DNA of 64,000 nt from assembly GCF_014075995.1 (NCBI RefSeq), contig NZ_CP055153.1, positions 2,852,001 to 2,916,000 of the forward strand, read 5' to 3'. The notes beneath the pieces are model-generated. The model had not been told where the DNA came from. It did not search any database and saw nothing but the letters and a program-made list of their open reading frames with translations. A program made the position numbers and the translations under genes. This document shows positions 56,926 through 64,000 of the stretch, piece by piece; position 1 is the stretch's first letter, and each line of letters opens with the position of its first letter. The stretch is from Adhaeribacter radiodurans. GTDB taxonomy: Bacteria; Bacteroidota; Bacteroidia; Cytophagales; Hymenobacteraceae.

Positions 56926-57365
56926 ATTGCGGGTTGTTTTTGTTAGAAAGTATTAAAGTTGGATAGTTGGGAGGTTAAAATTTAATGGATAGAAAATATT
57001 TATAGTAAGAGAGTACATTTATCAGAACACCTATAAACGGGAATGAATAAAAAGTATTTGGTTAGGTATTACAAGATAAGCAGTAACTAAGCGCAACTAA
57101 CACCAGTTTGGCTGTGGAGGGCCTTCTAAGGTTGTGGTGCCGAGGTACGAGGCATTGTGAGGCACGAACAAAACAAGCTTAGACCAGCCCGGAAGAGCCA
57201 AACGAGGCCCGCCGGCCAGGAGGCAAACTGATTACTGTTCAAACAAGTTAGCACCAACAACTGGAGACTTGAAAAGGCTCCACAGAAAAACTGTTAATAC
57301 TAATTTTAATAGACTTTAATCATACAAACCATAAGAATTTCATCTTTTAACAAACGTACCCTTCT
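56926..57365. other. nuoE-nuoF gap
   Basis: 440 bp without an ORF. Its centre is a G+C-richer nested palindromic element (57104-57293); the flanks are AT-rich. Confidence 0.6.
57104..57293. repeat. Nested palindromic element between nuoE and nuoF
   Basis: Four successive arm pairs in register: CAGTTT/AAACTG at the ends, CTGTGGAG (57112-57119)/CTCCACAG (57278-57285), CCTT/AAGG, and GTTGTGGTGC (57131-57140)/GCACCAACAAC (57251-57261). The centre holds GTGCC/GGCAC and GGCC/GGCC hairpins. No reading frame. Markedly higher G+C than the flanks. It may be a structured RNA, an attenuator-like RNA or a mobile repeat. Confidence 0.7.
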
Positions 57366-58640
57366 ATGGAAAGGCCATTAACCCAGCACATTCGATCAGA
57401 TAGAAGCCCCCTCAACCTACAGGAATATGAACAAGTAGGCGGTTACCAGTCTGTGCGAAAAGTGCTTAAGGAATTTACCCCGGAAGGCGTCACTAATTTA
57501 ATAAAAGAATCGAACCTGCGCGGCCGTGGCGGAGCCGGATTCAGTACCGGATTAAAATGGAGCTTTGTACCCATGGGACCGGACGTGCCCCGACCAAAAT
57601 ACCTGGTAGCAAATGCCGATGAAATGGAGCCTGGTACTTTTAAAGACCGGCTCTTGCTGGAAGGCAACCCACACCAGCTCATCGAGGGAATGATCATCGC
57701 TTCTTACGCCATACAAGCAGATATTTCTTATGTATTTCTGCGGTGGGCATATAAAAAAGCAGCTCAGGAAATTACCAAAGCTATTCACGAAGCCTATGCA
57801 GCCGGTTACTTAGGTCAGAATATATTTGGTTCTGGTTTTAGTTTAGATATGTATTTGCACACCGGAGTAGGTCGATATATGTGCGGCGAAGAAACCGCAT
57901 TGCTCAATGCATTGGAAGGTAAACGGGCTACTCCCCGCGCGAAGCCCCCCTTCCCGCAGGTAAGCGGATTGTTTGGTAAACCAACCATAGTCAACAATGT
58001 AGAAACGCTAAGTTGTTTGCCGCACATCATTAACAATGGAGCCGCCTGGTTTAAAAGTTTAAGCCGTACTAACGATTCAGGCACTAAATTATACGGTATC
58101 AGCGGACGGGTAAATAAACCGGGTGCCTGGGAATTACCCATGGGTGTTACCGTCCGGGAATTAGTAGAAGAACACGCCGGTGGCATGCGGAATGGGTACA
58201 AATTTAAGGGAGCCTTACCCGGAGGCGCTTCTACCGATTTTTTAGTAGAAGAACACTTAGATGTGCAAATGGATTATCCGTCTGTAGCGGCAGCTGGCAG
58301 TCGTATGGGTACGGGCACCATGATTATTCTGGACGATCACACCTGCCCGGTGGGGTTTGTGCACAACCTGCAGCACTTTTTCGCGCAGGAATCCTGCGGG
58401 TTCTGTACCCCGTGCCGGGAAGGCTTGCCTTGGGTAGAAAAAATTCTGCTTTCCATTGACAAAGGCGAAGGCAAACTGGAAGATATAAGCTTACTCGATT
58501 ATCATACAAAACTCTTAGGTCCCGGCAACACGTTCTGCGCGTTGGCTCCGGGTGCCATGGAACCTCTGCAGAGCGCCCTGAAATATTTTCGGGAGGATTT
58601 TGAACGCCACATTCACGAGAAACAATGTCCCTGGAGGTAG
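57366..58640 (+). CDS. nuoF: NADH-quinone oxidoreductase subunit F
   Basis: 424 residues. Binds NADH and FMN (GRGGAGF at 53-59; YLVANADEMEPGTFKDR; YMCGEETALLNALEGKR) and the 4Fe-4S cluster N3 (ESCGFCTPCREG near residue 345 plus a later Cys). The entry point of electrons. Ends 2 bp before nuoG. Confidence 0.97.
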   Translation: MERPLTQHIRSDRSPLNLQEYEQVGGYQSVRKVLKEFTPEGVTNLIKESNLRGRGGAGFSTGLKWSFVPMGPDVPRPKYLVANADEMEPGTFKDRLLLEGNPHQLIEGMIIASYAIQADISYVFLRWAYKKAAQEITKAIHEAYAAGYLGQNIFGSGFSLDMYLHTGVGRYMCGEETALLNALEGKRATPRAKPPFPQVSGLFGKPTIVNNVETLSCLPHIINNGAAWFKSLSRTNDSGTKLYGISGRVNKPGAWELPMGVTVRELVEEHAGGMRNGYKFKGALPGGASTDFLVEEHLDVQMDYPSVAAAGSRMGTGTMIILDDHTCPVGFVHNLQHFFAQESCGFCTPCREGLPWVEKILLSIDKGEGKLEDISLLDYHTKLLGPGNTFCALAPGAMEPLQSALKYFREDFERHIHEKQCPWR

Positions 58641-58642
58641 GA

Positions 58643-61402
58643 ATGGTCACCATTTATATCGATAATGTACCTTACGAGGTAAAACCAGATAGGAATTTAT
58701 TAGAAGCCTGTCTTTCTTTAGGTTTTAACTTACCCTACTTCTGCTGGCATCCGGCTATGGGTTCAGTTGGCGCTTGCCGCCAATGCGCGGTAAAAGTATT
58801 TAAAGATGAAACGGATACCAAAGGTCGGTTGGTAATGTCGTGCATGGAGCCGGTGCGGGATAACCTTCGCCTGTCGGTAGATGAGCCGGGAGCTAAAGAA
58901 TTCCGGGAAACCGTAATTGAATGGCTCATGACCAACCACCCGCACGATTGTGCCGTGTGCGATGAAGGCGGCTCCTGCCATTTGCAGGATATGACCGTTA
59001 TGACGGGACATGCTTATCGCCGTTATCAATTTAAAAAACGCACTTACCGGAATCAATATTTAGGTCCTTTCGTGAACCATGAAATGAACCGCTGCATTCA
59101 GTGTTATCGTTGCGTAAGGTTCTATAAAGATTATGCGGGCGGCAAAGATTTGGATGTTTTTGCGGCTCATAACCACGTATACTTTGGGCGGAGCGAAGAC
59201 GGCGTACTTGAAAATGAATTCAGCGGTAACTTAGCCGAAGTGTGCCCCACCGGTGTTTTTACCGATAAAACCCTGAAACAGCATTATACCCGCAAGTGGG
59301 ACCTGACCATGGCTCCATCGGTTTGCCACCATTGCAGCTTGGGTTGCAATATTACCGCCGGGGAACGCTACGGTTCCCTCCGGCAAATCACCAACCGGTA
59401 TAACGGCGAGGTAAACGGTTATTTTATTTGCGACAGGGGTAGGTTCGGGTATGAATTTGTAAACAGCGCCAGCCGCATTCGTAGAGCTTTGGTGCGCACG
59501 CAACTGCCCGAAGCGGTTTCTAAAGAGGTGGCTTTACAACAGGTTGCAAATATTTTAGAACCCGCCCGCGTGATTGGTATTGGTTCGGCGCGTGCTTCTT
59601 TGGAGTCAAACTTTGCTTTAAAAACTTTAGTGGGTGCAGATAACTTTTACCAGGGAGTTTCGGATAACGACTATGATTTGGTGGCGCTTGCTTTAAAAGT
59701 TTTAAAAGAAAGCCCCGCCCGGACTTTCTCGCTGCGGGAAGTAGAGCAAGCCGATGCTGTTTTTATATTAGGTGAAGACCTGACCAATACCGCTCCTATG
59801 CTAGCTCTGGCTGTGCGGCAATCTGTTCGACAACAACCTTTAGAAATTGTAACAAAAGCAAATATACCTTTGTGGCAGGATGCTGCTGTCCGGGAACTAA
59901 CACAGGGCGAATCAGGCCCCTTATTTATTTCTACTATAACTGCAACTAAACTTGATGAAGTAGCAACTGCCACCTCGCATGCTGACCCAGACTCAATAGC
60001 GAGATTGGGTTTTGCTGTAGCTTATTTCATTAACAGTGATGCTCCACCAGCGATGAATATACCTGAAGCTGAATTACTATTAGCGCAGCAAATTGCCGAA
60101 GTCCTTAAAGCTGCCAAAAAGCCGCTAATAATTTCGGGTTGTTCCAGCGGCAGCGAAGCCGTACTAAAAGCTGCCGCCAATATTGCTGCTGCCTTACACG
60201 CTAAAAATAAAGAAGCTGGTATTGTTTTAACTGTTCCCGAATGTAATAGCTTAGGCTTAGCCATGCTAGGTGGTCATAGGCTGGAATCGGCTTTTGAGGC
60301 AGTATTAAATGGCTACTCTGATTCCGTAATAATCATAGAAAATAATCTTTACCGCAGTGCCGATAAAGTTATTGTCGACTCTTTCTTTACAAAAGCAAAG
60401 GAAATAGTAGTACTGGATCACCTGCATCATGCAACCAGTGAAAAGGCTACCATTCTACTACCCGCTGGTACTTTTTCCGAAGCCGACGGCACTTTATTAA
60501 ATAATGAAGGTCGGGCACAGCGGTTTTACCAGGTATACCCTACCTCAGAAGATATTCAGGAAAGCTGGCGTTGGCTTTCCCAAATAGGCAAATTATGGCA
60601 TCATCCCATCCTTACCGGTTGGGAAAATCTGGACGATATTACCAGGGCCATTCAGGAACAAAACCAGCAGTTTAAAGGAGTTGAAAAATTAGCGCCACCA
60701 GCCAGTTTTAGGATTGCCGGAGAAAAAATTGCTCGTGAGCCGCATCGTTACAGCGGCCGCACCGCAATGAATGCGCATATAAATGTGAGTGAACCCAAAC
60801 CACCGCAAGACCCTGATTCGCCATTATCTTTTACCATGGAAGGTTACCGCGGCATCGTGCCTTCGCCGGTTATTCCGTTTTTCTGGGCACCGGGCTGGAA
60901 CTCCATGCAATCGGTCAATAAATTTCAGGAAGAAGTAGGCGGTCCTTTACGTTACGGAGATCCGGGAATCCGGCTAATAGAACCTGAACAGAGAAATGTT
61001 CCTCATTATTTTACTGCCGTACCTGAAAATTTTCAGTCTCTCCCCGACCACCTGTTTCTGGTGCCGTTGTACCATATCTTCGGCTCGGAGGAGTTGAGTA
61101 TTTTATCTCCCGGCGTTGCCCAAAGAATACCCGATCCTTACCTGGCTTTGAGTCCGGCCGATGCTTTGGCATTAGGCTTAAAAGAAGGAGAGCCACTCCG
61201 TTTCCAATTAAATAAGCAAACGCACCAGTTGCCAATAAAACTAAACCATACTCTTACGAAAGGAACGGCAGGTTTACCGAAAGGCTTACCGGGTGTGCCC
61301 TTCGCAGAACTACCTACCTGGGCAGTTATTCTTAAAACAGAATCAGAATCAAAAACAGAAATGAAACCAGAATGGAAGAATCAGCCCCAAATTATTTCCT
61401 GA
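58643..61402 (+). CDS. nuoG: NADH-quinone oxidoreductase subunit G
   Basis: 919 residues from ATG 58643, preceded by GGAGG at proper spacing; an earlier in-frame start at 58625 overlaps nuoF. N1b ligands Cys34, Cys45, Cys48, Cys67; N5 ligands in [16 protein letters not shown] (His99 or His101, Cys103, Cys106, Cys112); further cysteines in [11 protein letters not shown]. The N7-type motif [10 protein letters not shown] with a downstream Cys (FICDRG) is kept, as in E. coli. A molybdopterin-oxidoreductase-like domain follows. Overlaps nuoH by 31 bp. Confidence 0.96.
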   Translation: MVTIYIDNVPYEVKPDRNLLEACLSLGFNLPYFCWHPAMGSVGACRQCAVKVFKDETDTKGRLVMSCMEPVRDNLRLSVDEPGAKEFRETVIEWLMTNHPHDCAVCDEGGSCHLQDMTVMTGHAYRRYQFKKRTYRNQYLGPFVNHEMNRCIQCYRCVRFYKDYAGGKDLDVFAAHNHVYFGRSEDGVLENEFSGNLAEVCPTGVFTDKTLKQHYTRKWDLTMAPSVCHHCSLGCNITAGERYGSLRQITNRYNGEVNGYFICDRGRFGYEFVNSASRIRRALVRTQLPEAVSKEVALQQVANILEPARVIGIGSARASLESNFALKTLVGADNFYQGVSDNDYDLVALALKVLKESPARTFSLREVEQADAVFILGEDLTNTAPMLALAVRQSVRQQPLEIVTKANIPLWQDAAVRELTQGESGPLFISTITATKLDEVATATSHADPDSIARLGFAVAYFINSDAPPAMNIPEAELLLAQQIAEVLKAAKKPLIISGCSSGSEAVLKAAANIAAALHAKNKEAGIVLTVPECNSLGLAMLGGHRLESAFEAVLNGYSDSVIIIENNLYRSADKVIVDSFFTKAKEIVVLDHLHHATSEKATILLPAGTFSEADGTLLNNEGRAQRFYQVYPTSEDIQESWRWLSQIGKLWHHPILTGWENLDDITRAIQEQNQQFKGVEKLAPPASFRIAGEKIAREPHRYSGRTAMNAHINVSEPKPPQDPDSPLSFTMEGYRGIVPSPVIPFFWAPGWNSMQSVNKFQEEVGGPLRYGDPGIRLIEPEQRNVPHYFTAVPENFQSLPDHLFLVPLYHIFGSEELSILSPGVAQRIPDPYLALSPADALALGLKEGEPLRFQLNKQTHQLPIKLNHTLTKGTAGLPKGLPGVPFAELPTWAVILKTESESKTEMKPEWKNQPQIIS

Positions 61403-62334
61403 TTGCAGGAGGTGTTCTTTTCGTGATGATGAACGTAGCCGCCGGACTCATCTGGGTGGAACGACGCATGCTGGCACTCTGGCAAGACCGCTATGGCCCG
61501 AACCGCGCCGGACCTTTTGGGTTATTCATTGTGCTGGCCGATACCTTAAAGCTTTTGTTTAAAGAAGACTGGATTCCGCCTTTCGCGGATAAAGCCGTGT
61601 TCGTCATTGCACCGGCTATTGTAATGACAACGGTATTATTGAGCTTCGTTATCATACCGTTTGCACCCGGCATTATGGTGGCCGACCTGAATATTGGTAT
61701 TCTGTTCTTCCTGGCCATGTCATCGATGGGCGCTTACAGCATTATTTTGGGCGGTTGGGCTTCAAATAATAAATACGCTTTACTGGGTGCCATGCGGGGT
61801 GCAGCCCAAATGATTTCGTATGAGGTATTTATGGGCCTGGCTTTGATGGGAGTAGTATTACTAGCTGGCTCTTTTAACCTGCGGGATATTGTAGAGGCGC
61901 AGCGAGGAATGTGGTTTGTAGTACCGCAACTCATTGGTTTTGTTATTTTTTTTATTGCCGGAGTAGCTGAAACCCATCGCTTACCATTTGATATTCCTGA
62001 AGCCGAAAGCGAATTAATTGCTGGGTTTCACTCCGAATACTCCGGTATGAAGTTCGGTTTGTTTTTCGTGGGCGAGTACCTGGGCATTACTCTTATCTCG
62101 TGCATGGTAGTAGCCTTATATTTTGGCGGTTGGCTGGGACCCGCTTTTTTGCCACCGGTAGTCTGGTTTGCTTTAAAAACATTTGTTTTTATCAGCATAT
62201 TTATTTTGCTGCGAGCCTCCTTACCCCGCCCCCGCTACGACCAGTTAATGGAATACGGCTGGAAAATTCTGCTGCCTTTAACATTACTAAACCTATTGGT
62301 TACTGCGGGTATAGTGCTGTGGATGAATGACTAG
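61372..62334 (+). CDS. nuoH: NADH-quinone oxidoreductase subunit H
   Basis: 320 residues, eight membrane segments. Landmarks: [55 protein letters not shown] and [20 protein letters not shown]. It forms the membrane side of the quinone chamber. Starts inside the end of nuoG. A ~150-bp gap with inverted repeats follows. Confidence 0.96.
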   Translation: MEESAPNYFLIAGGVLFVMMNVAAGLIWVERRMLALWQDRYGPNRAGPFGLFIVLADTLKLLFKEDWIPPFADKAVFVIAPAIVMTTVLLSFVIIPFAPGIMVADLNIGILFFLAMSSMGAYSIILGGWASNNKYALLGAMRGAAQMISYEVFMGLALMGVVLLAGSFNLRDIVEAQRGMWFVVPQLIGFVIFFIAGVAETHRLPFDIPEAESELIAGFHSEYSGMKFGLFFVGEYLGITLISCMVVALYFGGWLGPAFLPPVVWFALKTFVFISIFILLRASLPRPRYDQLMEYGWKILLPLTLLNLLVTAGIVLWMND

Positions 62335-62475
62335 CCTCTAGACACTAGATGCTAGATACAAGAAGTAGGATTAAGAAAGACCATAAGATTATAAAATATA
62401 ACAGGTGCTGGTTAAAAGTAAAAATTATAAATACTGTATTAGAAGTCTAGTGTCTAAAATCTAATATCTAAAAAA
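62335..62475. repeat. Inverted-repeat gap between nuoH and nuoI
   Basis: TAGACACTAGA (62339-62349) is perfectly inverted at TCTAGTGTCTA (62446-62456), with additional CTAGAT-type repeats in both arms. No ORF. It resembles the elements at 35690 and 56266 in plan, not in sequence. Confidence 0.6.
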
Positions 62476-62485
62476 AGGAGGTAAC

Positions 62486-63001
62486 ATGTTGAGTATTCTG
62501 CGCAGTATGTGGCTTACATTTCTGCATGCCTTTCACAAACGGGATACCATTCAATACCCGGAACATAAGGCGAAACTTTCTACGCGCTGGCGGGGCCGAA
62601 TTGTTTTAACCCGCGACCCGGATATGGGCGAACGTTGCGTAGGCTGTTACCTCTGTGCGGCTGCCTGCCCCGTAGATTGTATTTCGTTGCAAAGTACCGA
62701 AGATGAAACCGGCCGCCGGTACCCGGAATTTTTCCGCATTAATTTTTCGCGATGTATTTTCTGTGGTTTTTGTGAGGAGGCCTGTCCCACCTTCGCCATT
62801 CAACTAATTCCGGATTTTGAAATGGCCGAATACAACCGTCAGAACCTGGTGTACGAGAAAAAAGACTTGCTTATAGATGGCGAAGGAAAATATCCTGGCT
62901 ATAACTATTACAAAGTTGCGGGTTTAGCCATCGGCGGCAAAGGAAAAGGTGAGGCAATAAATGAAAGCGAACCAGTTGATGTAAAAAGCTTAATGCCTTA
63001 A
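62486..63001 (+). CDS. nuoI: NADH-quinone oxidoreductase subunit I
   Basis: 171 residues with an AAGGAGG Shine-Dalgarno just before the ATG. Two 4Fe-4S motifs: [12 protein letters not shown] (Cys51, 54, 57, 61) and [12 protein letters not shown] (Cys90, 93, 96, 100), clusters N6a and N6b. Peripheral-arm subunit linking N5 to N2. Ends 4 bp before nuoJ. Confidence 0.97.
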   Translation: MLSILRSMWLTFLHAFHKRDTIQYPEHKAKLSTRWRGRIVLTRDPDMGERCVGCYLCAAACPVDCISLQSTEDETGRRYPEFFRINFSRCIFCGFCEEACPTFAIQLIPDFEMAEYNRQNLVYEKKDLLIDGEGKYPGYNYYKVAGLAIGGKGKGEAINESEPVDVKSLMP

Positions 63002-63005
63002 CACT

Positions 63006-63533
63006 ATGGAAATTACTTTTTATTTAGCAGCAGCAGTGGCTATAGTTTCTACCATACTGGTAATTACCCGCTATAATCTAATTCATGCCTTGCTTTACCT
63101 GGTGGTTTCTTTTCTGGCTATATCGGTCATCTTTTTTGTGCTAGGCGCTCCTTTTATGGCTGCGCTCGAAATAATTATTTACGCGGGAGCTATTGTGGTG
63201 CTCATCATTTTCGTGATTATGATGCTAAACCTGACCCACGAAGACGTGCAACACGAAAAAGAATGGCTAAAGCCCGGCATCTGGATTGGCCCGGCTATTC
63301 TTTCATTCGTACTCTTGGGTGAGTTGTTCTATATTTTTACGGCTGCCGATTCACCTAGTTACCAGGGCCAACCGGTTGAGGCCAAGGCCGTGGGTTTGTC
63401 TCTTTTTGGACCCTACATCCTGGGAGTAGAATTAAGCGGTATGCTGCTGATGGCCGGTATTGTTGGAGCTTACCACCTCGGCCGACAAAAAAGAAAAGTT
63501 ATTCACCGTTTTTTAGAAGGAGCAGAAGGATGA
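63006..63533 (+). CDS. nuoJ: NADH-quinone oxidoreductase subunit J
   Basis: 175 residues, five membrane segments. [20 protein letters not shown] and [20 protein letters not shown] contain the conserved TM3 region. Overlaps nuoK by 4 bp (ATGA). Confidence 0.96.
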   Translation: MEITFYLAAAVAIVSTILVITRYNLIHALLYLVVSFLAISVIFFVLGAPFMAALEIIIYAGAIVVLIIFVIMMLNLTHEDVQHEKEWLKPGIWIGPAILSFVLLGELFYIFTAADSPSYQGQPVEAKAVGLSLFGPYILGVELSGMLLMAGIVGAYHLGRQKRKVIHRFLEGAEG

Positions 63534-63838
63534 ACCCCATACCCATGGACCATGGCCTGATGTTGGCCGGCATTCTTTTCATGCTGGGATTAATTAGCGT
63601 CTTGATCCGGCGCAATATTATTTTCATGCTGATTTCCGTGGAAATCATGTTGAATGCAGCTGGTTTAGCCTTTATTGTAGCCGGTGCCCGCTGGGCGCAG
63701 CCCGAAGGACAAGTCATGTTCATTTTTATTATAACCATGGCTGCGGCGGAGGTTTCGGTAGGATTGGCTTTAATTCTACAATTATACCATCAGTTAAAAA
63801 CCCTGGACAGTGACGCTGCCAATCAAATGCACGGATAA
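63530..63838 (+). CDS. nuoK: NADH-quinone oxidoreductase subunit K
   Basis: 102 residues, three membrane segments. The conserved glutamates are in [13 protein letters not shown] and [14 protein letters not shown]. Ends 2 bp before nuoL. Confidence 0.97.
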   Translation: MNPIPMDHGLMLAGILFMLGLISVLIRRNIIFMLISVEIMLNAAGLAFIVAGARWAQPEGQVMFIFIITMAAAEVSVGLALILQLYHQLKTLDSDAANQMHG

Positions 63839-63840
63839 TT

Positions 63841-64000
63841 ATGGAAGCTTTACTTTGGACGATACCTGCATTGCCCTTTGCCGGGGCGCTAGTACTTATC
63901 TTGATGGGCACTAGGCTATCCCGCTCGGCCGTAGCTTTAATTGGGGTGGGAAGTGTGGGTTTAGCAGCCCTGATAACCATAATTTTAGGAATTAACTTTA
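63841..64000 (+). CDS. nuoL: NADH-quinone oxidoreductase subunit L, 5' part
   Basis: Starts at ATG 63841, 2 bp after the nuoK stop, and is open to the window end (53 codons). The N-terminus (MEALLWTIPALPFAGALVLI, then LSRSAVALIGVGSVGLAALI) is a hydrophobic first helix pair as in NuoL proton-pumping subunits. The call relies on gene order plus this pattern. Confidence 0.88.
   Translation, partial: MEALLWTIPALPFAGALVLILMGTRLSRSAVALIGVGSVGLAALITIILGINF

Overview
The window is an AT-rich chromosomal segment from a member of the Bacteroidota, most likely a cytophagalean of the Hymenobacteraceae type (Adhaeribacter-like). This rests on several signs: exact Bacteroidota promoters (TTTG-N19/20-TAnnTTTG), mostly absent Shine-Dalgarno sequences, and family content such as a DUF5916/CBM9 outer-membrane protein, DUF349, DUF1015 and DUF6503-like proteins, DPP4-type S9 peptidase, the rhodanese plus TIGR04282 pair, a TDO-family oxygenase and lipoprotein-type RND adaptors. 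The genus is inference.

Layout. 0-3.3 kb is an accessory patch: an alpha/beta hydrolase and an AraC regulator lie between two decayed transposase fragments on the opposite strand. 3.3-9.6 kb holds a DUF5916 barrel protein, a small barrel-like exported protein and a DPP4 peptidase. 10-13.8 kb carries a LysR regulator divergent from an NTF2/SnoaL-like protein, then two aldo/keto reductases. 14.5-18 kb has an RsbQ-like hydrolase, two small STAS-fold-like proteins and a methyltransferase. 18.8-19.7 kb is an unusual N-terminal-half glycosyltransferase. 20.2-26.6 kb is a tripartite RND efflux operon headed by a tiny, apparently leaderless membrane-protein gene. 26.9-39 kb is housekeeping: asnA, tRNA-Thr, DUF349, algH/yqgE, pdxH, DUF1015, maf, an aldo/keto reductase, DUF547, a DUF6503-like lipoprotein and a TDO-family protein. 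39.5-43.1 kb is sdaAB followed by a TolC/HlyD-type exporter pair with no ABC partner in view.

43.1-47 kb is a second accessory patch. It has two short unknown genes, each followed by an imperfect palindrome bounded by AAC...GTT and sharing the same 9-bp core, so they look like integron-type cassettes. These are followed by a secreted esterase, an AraC pseudogene (a colinear paralogue of the regulator at 1.8 kb, with two nonsense codons) and an exported cupin. 47.2-52.5 kb has gpsA, a GH43 glycosidase, a rhodanese lipoprotein, a TIGR04282 glycosyltransferase and a CBS protein.

52.6-64 kb is a complex I operon of the E. coli gene order with a fused nuoCD (nuoA-B-CD-E-F-G-H-I-J-K-L, the last cut by the window end). 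Most junctions overlap or are very tight, but several are opened by extra material: a VOC-family gene between nuoB and nuoCD, and palindromic intergenic elements after nuoCD, between nuoE and nuoF (a nested ~190-bp fold), and between nuoH and nuoI.

No CRISPR array, rRNA, phage module or intact insertion sequence was seen. The items most worth follow-up are the cassette-like array near 43.9 kb, the structured element inside the nuo operon, the half glycosyltransferase at 18.8 kb, and the leaderless small gene before the RND operon.
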